Below, piece after piece: positions 1 to 13,145 of a stretch of DNA of 64,000 bases (its first letter is position 1; each line of letters starts with the position of its first letter). The notes beneath the pieces were generated by a model, which saw only the letters and a program-made list of their open reading frames with translations, had not been told where the DNA came from and made no database searches. Position numbers and translations under genes: made by a program. This stretch comes from Phascolarctos cinereus (Eukaryota; Chordata; Mammalia; Diprotodontia; Phascolarctidae): positions 7,230,001-7,294,000 of the forward strand of contig NW_018344015.1 of assembly GCF_002099425.1 (NCBI RefSeq), read 5' to 3'.

Positions 1-354
1 TAGTGCGCCTGCTTAATGAGCTTCATTACTATTATCTGACACACCCTGCATAAAATTAGAGCCTCATTAATGAGTCATGGGACATATGACCAAGGGAGGG
101 GGAACATACTTGAGCATATCAAGGGGAAACATGTAAGGAAAGGTGTAACCTGGGAAGGGATGGACCAATCTAGGCCGGGGAGGTTTCACGCTGAATTCAA
201 CTGTATAAAAGCACACTTGCCCTTGAACTCAGGGCCCACCCCTCCTGAAGAGGGGTGGAGCCCGCTTCTGGCCAGAAATGTCTAAATCCTCTGGACTTTC
301 TCTGTAATAAACTTTCTTGATACTAAATTTTTGGTGTCAAGCCTATTTCTAACA
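1..354 (+). mobile_element. ERV-type LTR fossil, 5' end outside window
   Basis: The segment has the order expected of a retroviral long terminal repeat: a TATA-like box (TATAAA at 204-209), a polyadenylation signal (AATAAA at 306-311) and a terminal ...CTAACA at 354. Its left end runs off the window, so I cannot tell a solo LTR from the end of a longer provirus. No internal retroviral gene follows on the right. It is a relic; family and age are not assignable by eye. Confidence 0.6.
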
Positions 355-1857
355 TATCCATGTGAGCCATTTTAATATCTGCCTTGCAGTTGTCCCCACC
401 CTCCCCCAACTCTAGGATATTTTGCATTCTGTTATTTTATTGAGTGTGTCTTGATAGGTTTACTCTTGTTTTATATAATTTGTAGTTATTTTGAATGGAA
501 TTTATAATTTCCTGCTAGTTTTTTCTTGGTATATAAAAATGCAGATGATTATTGTAGATTTTGTATCCTATTTAATTATTTTGATAAATTTCTTTGCTGA
601 TCATCTGGAGTTTTCTAAATAAATCATTACATTGTTTCAGATTTGGTCTCCTCTTTGATATTACACCTGTAATTTTTCTCTCTGTCTTATTGCTATAGTT
701 AGCATTTATAGCCTTCAGTTAAATAATAGTTGTTGGAGGAGAAGTGCAATCTTTACTTCACTTCAATGCTTACTAGAAAATCTTCTAGTATTTCTCTATT
801 ATAAATAATCCTAGCTTTCAGTTTTAAATATGTACTTTCTATCACATTAAAAACAGTTCTTCCAAGTCCTGATTTTAAGGGTTTTTAGTATAAACAAGTG
901 CCATATTTTGTTTAATTGTTCTTTACTTACTTTATCTTGTCTCCCTAGCTACACTGTTATCGACATGAGGGCAGGAAACATGTTCACATGTTTACATGCC
1001 TTACAGCAACTACATACAATATAAATGGAATATATGTGTAGCTATGGGCACATAGGGGGCACTGAAATAAATCCTTTCTGATTTGATTCATTCCAAGTCG
1101 AGTCAGCCTTAATTCTGCTGAACACTATAAATTGGTTCTAGTCTCTTTCACAGTTACATGTCATTTAATGGTAGAACCTGAGATGTCCCTAAGAGTACAA
1201 AGAAGCAAAGCACTGGCTCTGTCCTGGAGCAATCTAGACCGACAAGGTGGATTAAAGCCATCTAAATCCATTTTTGATTCTTAGCACTGGAGATTACACA
1301 CTGTGAGTCTAGTCATTTAGAGATACAGTCGATAGAATTAGAACGTTTGGGTTACAAATGAACTAGAGTAGTTTGGCTGCACTGACTCTGGATAAGGAAA
1401 TTGTAGCTACCAGTTGTGGTCAATAAGTTTATTAGTTTTGTTCAACTGTTTTCTTTCTTCCCCTGTTACAAGGTAGAGAAGTGTAGGCAGGCAATTTACT
1501 AGGAAGTGATAGTGGTATAAAAAAAAATCCATGAATAAAGCGCTAAAAAAAAAAAAACCCTCAACCCCAGTAACTCTAGTCTAGTGTTTGTTGGTCAGAA
1601 TCAAGTTACAGTGTGACAAAAGTTAATACTAAATTTTAAATAATGATTCAAGATCGTAAGGCAGCCCTAAATTGTTCAAATGGTATTAAAATACTTATGT
1701 AGTCTGTCTTTATTTGTTTATTGGATCCTTTTAGTATGAGCGGAAAAGGATAGGAAGTAAAATTTTAGTTATTGTGGAGGAAAAGGGGTCTTTTATCTTA
1801 AAAAAAAACCCCTAAAGTCTTAATCCAGACTACATATCAATCAATTAACACATTTTA
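355..1857. other. Non-coding, no element recognised
   Basis: A/T-rich sequence with short poly-A runs (about 1520-1555) and no exon, promoter or repeat family that I could name. By position it lies in or beyond an intron of the minus-strand C2orf73-like gene. Confidence 0.5.
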
Positions 1858-2010
1858 AAAGCACTTTCTCTGACATTGGCACCGTGCTAAATGCTGGGGA
1901 TATAAAGAAAGGCAAAAAATGTCCCAAGAATTTACATTTTAATGGGGTAGCTAACATGTATATAAATAAGTACAGACAAGATAAATATAGAATAGATGGA
2001 AGTTAACCTG
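1858..2010 (-). mobile_element. L2 LINE 3'-end fragment
   Basis: The plus strand reads like the reverse complement of the L2 3' end (gtgctaaatgctggggatat, then a tract on the pattern 'fttacattttaatgggg'), the usual mammalian L2 tail. Only the last 150 or so bases are recognisable. Confidence 0.6.
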
Positions 2011-2479
2011 TATTCATTCCTTTCCAAATTAGATAAGTTTATTGACTATATCACTTCAACTACCACTATTTCTTTTTGTTCCTACATCTTAAATGTTAAA
2101 ATGAAACATAAAAAATATTTTTCAGACTGGACCTTAACTATTTGCTTAAATCTTGTTAACCAAAACTTAAAGTAATGTTAGTAGATGATCTAAAAACTGA
2201 GATTTTTAGCACCCTTCGCTCTCTTTTCCATGACTGCAACTGTCATCTTGTAATGGAAGAGGGATAGGACAAGATTGAGGGACACTTTCTAAGTAGAGAA
2301 ATCTAACCAAGACCGTAACAAGATTCTCCAAACCAAATCAGAGTATGCTCTGATAATTGGTGGCTTTAAAGCAAAAACTGCAAAGGAGTGAAAGGTAAAA
2401 AAAATATGTTGGAAGATATTATTTTGGATGATGACATAAAGCAAGCCAAAGGCTTATAGATTATTTAAAAACCTCACAT

Positions 2480-2560
2480 TGGTTTTGCTACCTACTACTT
2501 GAGTGGTCTTGGGCAAATCACTTAACTTCTCTGGGTCTCAGTTTCTCCAGTTCTATATCT
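2480..2560 (+). mobile_element. MIR-type SINE core fragment
   Basis: Contains the MIR/CORE-SINE hallmark of 'gggcaaatcacttaacttct' followed by 'ctcagtttctcc'. The rest of the element is decayed. Confidence 0.55.
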
Positions 2561-3315
2561 ATCAGTCTATCATATCATTCTTTCTTTGAGAAAAGAATCA
2601 GAAGGCAATGAATGTGGTATCATATAGCATCAAAAAAATTAATATGAATACCTTTTAACTGACAGGAAATGACTGGCTATCAACATGGAATCATTTTAGA
2701 TTAAGTTGACAATGTGCAGTTAGATCATTGACTGGTTGGAGTAAAAGTCTACATTAATATCAAATTAGAAGAAAGAATAAAGATAAGAAAATGATATCAA
2801 AGGCAATTACAACAGCTCCAACCAGACATATTTAAATAATATATTGGCTCTGAAATATAGGAAATGAATAAAAATAATGACATTATCTCTGATTATTACC
2901 ATTTCTTAGAGAAGTTTAAATGACAACAATACAGAAAGAACCTCAGTCAGGAAACATTTGATCTTACTGCCAAGGACAACATAAGTTTAGAGTATAAGCT
3001 CAGTTGTAAAACATAGAAGAAGATGATAGTAGATTATGAGCAGTATCATTTTATAAAATAACAAGTAATGGAAGAGGAAACAAGCTTACTGAAAGCTTAA
3101 TGTGAGACCTCACTAAACTAAATGTACCAAAAAACATTTATACATGAAACTGGTAGAAAGACAACTATATGTGAAATGAAACCAATCTGCCAGTATTTCT
3201 ACAGTGATCTTTACTAATCACATATGACAATAGAGCTACTATGCACCATTTTAACACCCAAGTATTTGATGAGCCATGTAAGGAAATGAAAAAGGCACTC
3301 AAGAACAAAAAATCA

Positions 3316-3468
3316 GGGGCAGCTAGGTGGCGCAGTGGATAGAGACTACCCTTGGAGTCAGGAGGACCTGAGTTCAAATCTGGCCTCAGACACATTATAC
3401 TCACTAGCTGTGTGACCTTGGGCAAGTCACTTAACAACTGCCTCACCAAAAAGCAAAAAAAAAAAAAT
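3316..3468 (+). mobile_element. Marsupial tRNA-derived SINE, short form
   Basis: Starts GGGGCAGCTAGGTGGCGCAG, includes the Pol III A/B-box-like region (gagttcaaatctgg) and the core 'ctagctgtgtgaccttgggc', and ends in a pure A run. It is inserted in the reading region of the RTE LINE, so it is younger than that element. An AAAAATCA-like word flanks both sides, but the A tail blurs the duplication. Confidence 0.9.
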
Positions 3469-4099
3469 CAACAAATGTCCTTGGATTTCTCCAAATATGT
3501 TAGGAGGAAGCTCAAGGGTGACATTTTAAAAGGTATTCAGACACAAATTTCAAGCTATCTCAAAGAAAAAATTCTAAAAGAATGGAAGACACATGAGTAA
3601 TAATGCCCCCCAAAAGAAACTGAGAAGACATTAGTAATAACCAATCTACATGCTACTTTCTCAACCCCATAAAATAACGGTGAGAACAGCCAATGTGTAT
3701 ATTGAGGATATATTTGATGAAGGATCAGGACTGCAGATTTAAATAAGCAATGGTTCAAATGTTGTAAGTCTCAGTTGAGAATATGAAGATCCCACTGAGT
3801 TCGCTTCCATGTGTATATTAAGGTCATACAGCACTCTTTGATAAGAACAATAATAGCATCTCCTTTCTTACGGATATAAAACCCTTCTCAAGTACATTCA
3901 GATTTATGGTCATTCTTTGGTCGCTATTTATTAAAACCTACGTCTCTAAGCCCCTATTCAATGACTCTGTACCTGACCAAATCAGATGATCACAAAATCA
4001 GAGCAGACGTTTAATATAAGAGAATAGCAAAGGAAATGGATCAGATGTTAAAATTAAATGTTCCCGTTACCAATTCTAAATGGCTGCTACCCTTCAAAT

Positions 4100-4378
4100 G
4101 TCCCTGGAAGCATTAAGTGATTCCTCAATTACTCTTTCTCTCAAATATAGCATGAGAAGGATATAACACTCTCCATCACTTCTCCATCATGCCCCATGTT
4201 GGATACTATCTTTCCCATTCCCCCCAACCATTTTTCAATTTTCTTTTGTGTGTTGTTTTCCTTCATTAGACTATAAGGTCTTTTGAGGGCGGGGACTGTA
4301 TTTATCATATTTTTATCATATTTGTAGCACACCACTTGGCACGCGGCAGGTGCTTGATAAATGTTTAGTGACTGAGGT
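4100..4378 (+). mobile_element. L2 LINE 3' end
   Basis: Ends with the L2 signature: 'ttagactataaggtcttttg', then 'agggcggggactgtattta', then 'gcaggtgcttgataaatg'. It interrupts the RTE LINE. Confidence 0.75.
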
Positions 4379-4714
4379 ATCAGTTCACTCATAGGTGAGG
4401 GCTAGAGGCTAGCATTATTTGTAATAAACTCAGCTTGGTCACTTCCTCAATGGGGTTAGGATACTGCTCCCACCATACTTTACCCCCCCCCAAATGCACT
4501 TCCATCTCTTGATTATCAAGAATCCACCATTTCACCACCACAATGAGACGAGTAGTCTTTTCAATCCTTGTGCAACAGACTAGATAAATGCATCACAAAT
4601 AGAAACATAACGCATGGTACACATAGCAAAGTTGCAATATGGTAGACCAAAGTATAGAGGGCATATTAGTATATGATATCACATAGCAATACATGCTAAA
4701 CTTACATAGCAAAG

Positions 4715-4940
4715 GAGGGCAGACATTTATATGGTACTTTAAGTTTTGTGAAATGTTTTGCAAATATCTCATTTGAACCTAGGTGTTAACTGTTATCTCC
4801 ATTTGGTAGATAAAAGAATTGAAACTCAGAGAGGTTAAATTACTTGCCTAGGCTCACAAAGCTAGAAGTGTCAGAGGCGGTATTCAAGCTCAGGTCCTCT
4901 TGACTCAAAGCTCAGCAATCTATCCATTATTTCATGATGC
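4715..4940 (-). mobile_element. MIR/CORE-SINE copy
   Basis: The plus strand shows the reverse complement of a MIR-type SINE: 'gttaaattacttgcctaggc', 'caaagctagaagtgtcagag', and a degraded tRNA-like head near 4900-4940. It lies within the interval of the split RTE LINE. Confidence 0.65.
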
Positions 4941-6099
4941 CATTAATGGGTACCATTTGGTACACGTGTGATCTTCTCTGCCATTAAGAACATCTTAGGT
5001 CAACCTGGTCATTCATTTTCTGGATAGTCCTGACATTCCAAGAATGACCTGTCAGTTCTCCACTCTTAGAATCCTCTGGTCCACTGACCTATAGTCTTAA
5101 TACTGAAATTATATACAACTCAAACTTTCCATTGCTGTCTCTATCCCTCAATTAATAAAACTCTATAGATGTTTGTGATATAATCAAGAAATAATTTTGT
5201 TCAACAATGCTCTGATTACCAGTATCGGGGGGGGCATAAAATAGGGAGACATATGCTCACTAAATGTGTTCACCATTGTCATGGAGGATGCATTGCACAA
5301 TGTGTAAATGAAAAAAAAGAATCCTCTATCAATGATGTAGATGCTTTTTTTAATGGATGACATATGACTACTGCATAGAGTCCTAAACTTCTACAGGGCC
5401 TCCTCAGTGAGACCCAAGGCAACTCAAAAATATTAACATATAAGTCTACACAGGAAAAACCAAGTGGTTGAAGAAAGTATACTACGCAGTTTATGACATA
5501 TAGTCAGAAGTACAGCACATTAAGTTAATCCATTAGTATGTATAATCTTAGGCACTGCAGACAGACAATGATCTGGGTCCAGAGTGAAAAAGTGAAGAAG
5601 AATGGACTGGATTTCATTTACGAAATCATGAAATACTTTCAATGATCCCAAGCTGCTCCCTTATTTTCAAGCCCATCCTTTAAACATTGGTACTAGTGAT
5701 ACTATATGGCTGAAAGACATGGAATATCACTGCTTCTTAATATTCAAAACTTTGGGGCAATGGAAAGATGAATAACAACTATAAGGGCTATTTTGACTTG
5801 CATGCAAGAAAAGGCATAAAAAATGTAAAGAAAGACATATATTTTTAGGGAAAAAAGTTGGGGCCAGACTTGTAGTGAGAACAGAGGATAAAAATGGACA
5901 GCTCATGTGGGATATTGGTATTCACAAAACATTAAAAGACTCAGGGAAGATCTCCAATTCAGGGTATAGATTCTCTATGGAGGACTTATAGATAACATGA
6001 AAAAGAAATACATAGGGTGAAACGGCAGGGATGGGTTCCAATCCCTGGTAAGTGATGGAGTAATCTACAAATTATAGACTATCATATAATGGAATACTA

Positions 6100-8537
6100 T
6101 AGCACCTTAAAAATAGAAATGTAGGTTAGTGAGATACTAGATCCATCAAAGTATTAAATTCTGATCCTCAAACTGAATTAAGATCTTTCCAAGTTGTGAA
6201 GTTTTTGTGTGCAAAACCAGAACTCGATACTTATTAAGGGGGGCACAGATATGATACATCCCAATTAGTCACTGAACTATTTTTGTGGATGGCAGCCAGC
6301 TGAAAGTGGCATTGTAAAACAAATACATGCAGGACGCTTCCATTTTCAGCATATAATAGGACTGCTGAAATTCCAAAGCCTAGGATTAATGAAATAGGGT
6401 GATATGACAGAATAATTATGGGATTCATTTTATTTGGTATAAACACTTGCATATTAAGTAAATAGTAGAAATGTCTTACTGAAGTATTGATTATTTCAAT
6501 TATTTAAACCATCATCCAAGATAGCTAAATATCAGCTGAATAAAACTATAAATACATTTCAGTCTTGGCTTACTTTCACAGTAAATGGTATACTTATTTA
6601 GGGTATACTACTACTTGAAATTTGATGCAAAGGAAACATTTGATTAATTCAGAGTTGTTCTTTTAGTTCCACTGGCTGTCTGCAATCTCCATTCTAAAAA
6701 TGCTATAAAGTTTATATTCATATATATATAGTATGCATATAAATATATACTCACATATATTGCATATGTATATACATCTCCATATCATGTTTTTGTATCT
6801 TTATTTTTAAAACATTTTATACTTCAATGACTCTAAGCATAATTTTATTATAAACTTAAAATTATAAAACACAATTATGAACATACATTCAAAACTATTT
6901 ACAACAAAGAATGTTATAATATGTTTATAACATTAATGCTTTATTAATGGTTCCTGTATGATCTTTTCTAATTTCTATTTACATAAATGTATATAAGATT
7001 CTAAACTCGCCTAAATCTTATTTTTATTTTGTATATTTCAATTTTTCTTTTATTTTCTCAACCATTTTTAATGGTGCTAGAGCGTTTGTTAACACTAATA
7101 TACCACATCTTTTTGTCTATTCTCCAAATGTTTGACATATGCATAAGCAATTTTTGCTATTAAAGACAACACAGTTACAAGTATTTTTTAAAATAAAAAG
7201 TTTTAAAAAATATAATCTTAGCAGACTACTGGTTCAAAGGATATGGTCAGTTATAAAAAAACCTTTTATTGTTTACTGTAAGATTAGCCACTAGAAAGAT
7301 TGAGCCAATTGACAAGTCTATAGAAATGTAAAAGTGTGCCTATTTACACAGTCCCTTAAGTTTTGAGTTTTGTTGCTTTTTAATCATTTTTCTTAGTTCA
7401 CTAATGAAGTACTACCTCAAAGTTTTAAGAAATTTACATTGCTTTAACGATTAGCGATTTTGAACATTTTTTCAAGTTATTATTTATAGACTGTGTTTCC
7501 TCTTTTGTTAATTTCCTGTTGTTAAAACTATAACTGAGAAAGAGTAAGTAGTGCTTTGTCCCAGAGTGCTGGATTCAGATAGCACAAATTTAGAGGGGGC
7601 TGTCAGTTCTTCCACACAAACAACAAAGCTTGGCACATAGTTAATACAAATAATTCAGTAAAATAGGAAGCTGCTACTGGCCGCTGAGTTGAGTTGACCT
7701 CCTCCCCTTTCCCATCTGATTTTTCCTACTATTCCCTACACAGCACCTCTCTAAGAGTGGGTTCAATCTTGTCTCCCAATGTCTCTATCATTGCCACCTT
7801 ACCCTTCAACTGAGTGTGGACTTAATGACATTTGTCCTGTGTGTGGTTTTTGTGGTCACCTGTCTCATGCACAAGAAGTGTCTACTTATGACTCTGCCAA
7901 TTGTGTCAGTTTGGGAAGTTTATATTTTATTCATCTTATTTATGTTCTTCAATTTATTAACATAGAATTTCGTATATAAAATCCCTGATAAATTTAATTC
8001 CTTTTTTGTTTGTGACTTATTTCACATTTCTAACTTCAAAATTTTTGTCATTTCTTCTTGGTAGGGGAACACGGTAGTGTAAATTTGTTAATGCTACTGC
8101 AATTTATAATTGACTGAAAAGCTATCTTGCTTGGTTTCATTTATCATTTCAATTTTTTCATTTTGTTTTACTAGTTTCTGTTCTGACTTTTTATCTTTCT
8201 TTTCTCCTTGTTTTTATTTTGTTATTTTATCTAATATTTTTAGGAAAATACTCAATTCATTTGATTTCTCTCTAATTAATAAACATTCAAGGCTATATTT
8301 CACTTGCTTCTGAGAGTTAATGTGCCTGCATTCCACAGATTTTGTATGTGATACTTATATTATTCTTGTCTTTTAAATATTTTGCTATTATTTTTTATGC
8401 CTTCTTTGATCCAGCTGCTCCCCTTAATGGGAGGTTTTCAAGCAAAGGAGAGATGAGCACCTGTTGAGTAAGTTGTAGAGAGGATTCTTGCTGAAGCATA
8501 GGTTAGAAAAGAAGGTGATCTAACTCTGTGATTCTGT

Positions 8538-8540
<3 letters not shown>
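6100..8540. other. A/T-rich non-coding stretch
   Basis: Includes a TA-rich patch at 6715-6785 and long low-GC sequence. No coding exon, promoter or named repeat was recognised; the longest open frames lack splice sites and homology. Confidence 0.5.

Positions 8541-8613
<73 letters not shown>
8541..8613 (+). repeat. (CT)n microsatellite
   Basis: An uninterrupted CT dinucleotide run of 73 bases, the purest microsatellite in the window and so probably length-polymorphic. Confidence 0.98.
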
Positions 8614-8616
<3 letters not shown>

Positions 8617-9954
8617 TATTTACATCTATAGGCATTTGTCTTTCAAAGGCCAAGACCCAGTCACAGAAAAAGGGGCTGATAAGGAGGTGTTAAATTAACT
8701 GTAAAGATGCAGACACCAGGTGATACTTTTACTGGGTGTGAACAGGTCTCCCAGGTGAATTAGAAAGGAAGAAATACCACAGGATGAACAACTGACAGTC
8801 TCCCTCCTTCACCCTTAAAAATGTCTAAGTGTTAGACAAAAAGAGGTACCCATCTCCTGAAGTGAAGCGGGAAGCTAGAGAAAGGGAGAACTTGAGAAAT
8901 TTCATGGAGCTAGAACAGCAGAAACTTGGGCAGAGGTAATCACTATAGGGATCAAGGTGATGCCTCCAGGAGCAGGCTAGCTATCTCAGCCAACTAGTAA
9001 TGAGAAGTGCCAGGATAGATGTTGTTTTGCTGAATGCTAACTCTCCCCCTTCCCTTCTCTGACAGACTTCAAGGTAATAATCCTGCCTCTACCTTCTCCC
9101 CTTGAGCTCCTTTTCATGGGAGCCTAAAACATTTTCTTGAGCACAGGAGAAGTTTGTTTGCCTTTCTTTGTTTTAGATGTTTACTTTGTCTTTATAAACA
9201 ATATTAACTGCCACAATTTTCTATTCTCAATGTGCTCACTGGGAATACAGATGGGAAGATGCAATTGAGGGAGAAGCATGTTGGGGGGGGTGACGGAGGG
9301 AGGGAGGGAGATAGGGAGAGAGAGACAGAGATAGAGATCTAACTTTTTTTTTTGCTGGAAATGCTATCTATGGCTTGGTGCTTAATGCTAAAAATTATAG
9401 GAAGAATGACAAATCCTTTGATACAATTTTCTAGAGCAGAGGAGTATTCTATCAGGAAGTCCATCTAATAATGAGTGAGTAGTAGTAGGTGAGGGAAGGT
9501 TAAAAAGGAATGGTTGAATAATCCTGTTAACCATACCATAATACTACTACACCATTAAGTTCTAGTCTTGTACCTTTTAGTTAGATTTTATTATTCATTT
9601 CCAGTTTTATTGTAGGTAATTAATAAATACTGGATAAATGAAAAAATATAATATATAAATATAAAATTTGTCTTTTATGATTTACCAAGGTTTTTTTGTG
9701 TCCAAATACATAATCATCTTTATTGGAGATATATATATACTTGGAAAAATGTTTCACTAATATTTCAATTTAATTCTCTTCAGAAAACTATTAAATCCAA
9801 CTGGTTCATTAAACTTTTTTTTCCCACTTTTTTTTTTGCTTGGATTCTGTTTTTATCAATTTTTTGCAATGCTGTTAACTTCTTAAAAATGAATTTTACT
9901 CTTACATTATATGGTAATTCAAGGCTCCAAGTGCAAGAATAAACACAGGACTGC
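8614..9954. other. Non-coding, no element recognised
   Basis: Nothing gene-like. A short G-rich (GGGA)n tract lies near 9285-9335. Confidence 0.5.
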
Positions 9955-10985
9955 GCAAATTTAGAGTGAGCTCAGAAGCTATCTAGTAAAGCCCATACCT
10001 TATTTACAACATACACACAAGCTGTCTTTCTGCTTTTATTTCTAGACTTCCAATAAGAGAAAGACACTACCTCTCCCAAAGCTCAAGCTACCATTGGATA
10101 ACTCTAATTGTTAGGAAGTTTTTCCTTAAACCAAGCTGAAACTTGCCACTTTGTGAACTCCACTCATTTCTTTTAGTTTTGACCTTTATGGTTAAGCAAA
10201 ACAAGTCAAATCTTTTTTTCAATTTAACAAACCTTCAAATACCCAATCTTCCCTATGTATTTTCTTCTCCAAGCTAACCATCTTAAGTTTTTTTCAACTG
10301 ATTCCCATATAGCATGAGTCCATAGCTCTTTGCGTGCTGTTAGCTTAACAACATCATTTCTAAAATGTGGTACCCTACACTGAACACAATACTCTCAATG
10401 TGGTCTGACCAGGGCAAAGTACAGTGGAACTATTACCTTATTCCTGGACACCATGCTCCTCTTAACGCAATATAATATTACATTAGATTCTCTGGCTGCC
10501 ATATTGCACTGTTGACTGATACTCAGCTTGTAGTCAACCATAAGACCTCATTCAAAGCGTTGCCTAGCCACAACTCCCCCTTCTTGGACTTGTGAAGTTA
10601 ATTTTAAAATATAAGGCTTTACACTTAGCACTATTAATTTGATTTTATTAGACTTGGCCCATTGTTTTGTCTGTCTACAATCTTTTTGAATTGTCACTAT
10701 CATTCAGTGAGTTAGTTATCCCTCTCAGCCTTGGGTTAATCTGCAAATGTGATAGGAATGGCAAATATACCTTTACCCAGGTCACTGATAAAACCGTTAA
10801 ACAGTAGAGGCAAGCAAAGATCCTTGGGGCACTTCATTAGAGACCTTGTTAAGTTAAAACTGAATCATTAATGAATCCTTTCTGAATCAACAGTTAAAGC
10901 CTCCAGTTGGAACATCTGTTTATGCTACATCTCTTATAAATCCATCTGGCCCTAGGCTTTATTTAACATTTGGAGTTTATCTATA
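9955..10985 (-). mobile_element. L3/CR1 LINE
   Basis: The plus strand is the reverse complement of the L3/CR1 reverse-transcriptase and 3' region. Landmarks are 'aattgttaggaagtttttcc', 'ctcaatgtggtctgaccagg', 'gttgactgatactcagcttg' and 'agatccttggggcacttcat' in the order known for L3. About 1 kb is preserved, with many small changes, consistent with an ancient amniote-age element. Confidence 0.85.
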
Positions 10986-11174
10986 GCTTGTCCAATTTCT
11001 TTTTCTGAGATTGGTTTAAATTATCCATGTCTCATTCTGTTAATCTGAGTATTTTTCATTTTTGTAAATATTCATACATTTTATTTAAGTTGTCAGTCTT
11101 ATTAGCATATAGCTGGACAAAACAGTCTAATAATTTCTTTTATTTCTTCAAATGTGTTGATTTTTTTAAAAGTA

Positions 11175-11430
11175 TGTGAATATAATCAGCCAATATGCTT
11201 GACTTTTATTTTCTGGAAAAATTCTAGAATGGATGATTAAAGAGATAGTGAAATTTTAGAAAGGGAAATGGTTATTACAAAGAATAAACAAGGCTTTATC
11301 AAGAACAAGTCATATCAGACTAATTCATTTTCTTTTTTGGCAGAATTTGAACTGCCAGATTAAAGGAATTCTGTAGCTATAGTTTACCTAGATTTTAACA
11401 TTTCTTCTAGAAATGAAGAGAGATGTAGCA
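11175..11430 (+). mobile_element. L3/CR1 LINE fragment
   Basis: Contains 'gctttatcaagaacaagtca' followed by 'tatcagactaattcatttt' and 'gtagctatagtttacctaga', the L3 reverse-transcriptase region around its catalytic domain, in forward orientation. It is the opposite strand from the neighbour at 9955-10985, so it is a separate insertion or an inversion. Confidence 0.65.
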
Positions 11431-11528
11431 TAAACAAATGTTCCAACTATAGGCTTTAACTAAACCATACATAAGGATCCCTGCAGGCCACATAGTGACG
11501 CAGAAAACCACACAGGAACATTATCTAT

Positions 11529-11769
11529 GGGGTAAGTAGGTGGTGCAGTAGATAGAGTACTGCGCCTGGAGTCATGAAGACACACCTTTCTGAGTTCAAA
11601 TCTTCCTCAGACACTTTACTAGCTGTGCTACTCTGAGCAAGTCACTTGGCCCATTTTGCCTCAGTTTCCTCATCTGTAAAATGAGCTGGAGAAGTAAATG
11701 GCAAACCACTCCAAAGTCTTTCCCAAGAAAACCTCAAATGGGGACATACATGACTTAAATGACTGAAAA
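11529..11769 (+). mobile_element. Marsupial tRNA-derived SINE, long form
   Basis: A head-to-tail copy with the long 3' part (gagctggagaagtaaatggc, then the 'caaaccactcca' and 'aatggggacatacatgact' blocks). It is flanked by a target duplication: ACATTATCTATG just before and a matching CATTATCTGTG just after (11770-11782). Confidence 0.9.
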
Positions 11770-12049
11770 CCATTATCTGTGTTTTATTATATTCTTCTTT
11801 TGTTAAATATTTTCCAATTATATTCTAATCTGGTTCCTGCCCCATTTGGGAATACTGTAAGCTGTGTGCTTGAGATCTCTGCTTTCGTTAATTGTCCTTT
11901 CTCCCCGTATATTGAGGCAAAAGGGAGAAAAATCCACCACTCATTTTTCTTGGGCTTTCCTCATTAGTCTGAGCTCATTCCAAGCTCTAGAACTTCTGAC
12001 TTTTTATAGTGTCCAGTGACTTAATATACCTATATCCTACTGAGCTAAA

Positions 12050-12200
12050 TCTAGAGAGATTCATCACTAGGATGGCCTCAGTGTAATAAATCTTTTAGCT
12101 ACAGCAACTCTTGAAGACTGTCTATTAAGTTACAGAGGTGTTTTGATATGTGTGGAGGGAACATCCATCCCAAAGACCTCAGAAATCCCTGACTTAGTGA
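12050..12200 (+). repeat. Interspersed repeat of unnamed family (copy A)
   Basis: Shares the phrase order 'tttagctacagcaactcttg', 'aagttacagaggtgttttga', 'gtgtggagggaacatcc' with copies at 35690-35810 and 52290-52480. I do not know the family name. Confidence 0.5.
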
Positions 12201-12976
12201 AGCAAACTGTTTGATAGATCTATTCTTTATATTGTTAAATTCTTGTTACTTATAATTTTATCATGAGATAATGTTTTCATCTATTTCTCTAAATGGTTTT
12301 CAGTATAAATGAAACTTTATTTGGTATCATCACCATTTTGAGCTAATTGATATAGGTTATATTTTAGTCAACCCTTTTCCATTAAATTTACAGATATTTT
12401 TGTATTAGTTGTGCTGAATTCTCTTTAAAAAAACCCATTTCATAACTATTTTATATAAAAGTTCAGTTCATTCAAATTTACCATTATAAATGGTAGGGTA
12501 CAATGTCCTCCGCATATATTTTGCTATATGTAAATCAAATAATCTACCTTGTCTCAATAATTTCTCCCACTTATTCATTAAATAAGAATATGTCTCCCCT
12601 AAAGCAAGGAAGATAGATGCATAATTTCTTTCTTCTATTTTTGTAACTCTTTTACTTGACTAGAATTGACTATGTTCTAAGCTGTGAGACTGGTTCTAAA
12701 CTCATATTTCACCATAATGATACAGTGTTATCAGCAAATTTGTAGAATGTATTGATTTTTCTTTTTGGAAGGGAATGTGATCTTACTTTACTATACTTAT
12801 TTTTATAATTAAATCTAACTGAAGTAAACCAAACTAAACTTGTTTTTACCAAAAACCTTTTGCTAATAATAGTTTTGCTTAGAATCACCAACTTCTTTTC
12901 CCATCCTCTTTTTTATTACTTTTTCATCTTTGTAGGTTTAAAATATGTTTTTGATTGTGTAGCAATGGATATACAC

Positions 12977-13015
<39 letters not shown>

Positions 13016-13070
13016 TACATATGCATACATGCATATATGTATACTTATACACATACACACACACACACGG
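12977..13070 (+). repeat. (AT)n / (AC)n compound microsatellite
   Basis: An AT run, then a mixed ATAC/ATGC tract, then an AC run ending near 13070. Open frames crossing it on both strands are artefacts of the repeat. Confidence 0.95.
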
Positions 13071-13145
13071 TATATTGTTCCTTTTGTTCCTGAACCAACT
13101 ATAACATTTTAGCCAAGTTGAATTCTTGTTCAATTATGGGTTAGA

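Larger units (their letters stand above)
2640..6090 (+). mobile_element. RTE (BovB-like) LINE, long decayed copy with nested insertions
   Basis: Plus-strand translation in broken frames follows the RTE order. Around 2850-3050 lies the linker between endonuclease and reverse transcriptase (EDYHHFLEKF-like and EPQSGN pieces). At 3270-3310 there is EMKKALKNKKS, and at 3478-3590 IQTQISSYLKEKILKEWKT, which are the start of the reverse transcriptase. Around 3700 come FDEG and decayed palm residues, at 5265-5300 SPLFTIVMEDALHN, and at 5690-6000 the RTE C-terminus (KTWNITAS, IDSLWRTYR). The order is collinear over about 3.4 kb, interrupted by a SINE at 3316-3468 and by L2 and MIR pieces at 4100-4940. 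Many stops and frame changes make it long dead. The clade follows from known RTE/BovB proteins; the exact ends are uncertain. Confidence 0.7.

Noticed and set aside
3316-3400. tRNA gene prediction at SINE heads (here and at every SINE copy)
   Set aside because: The tRNA-like heads lack intact cloverleaf pairing and continue directly into SINE bodies.
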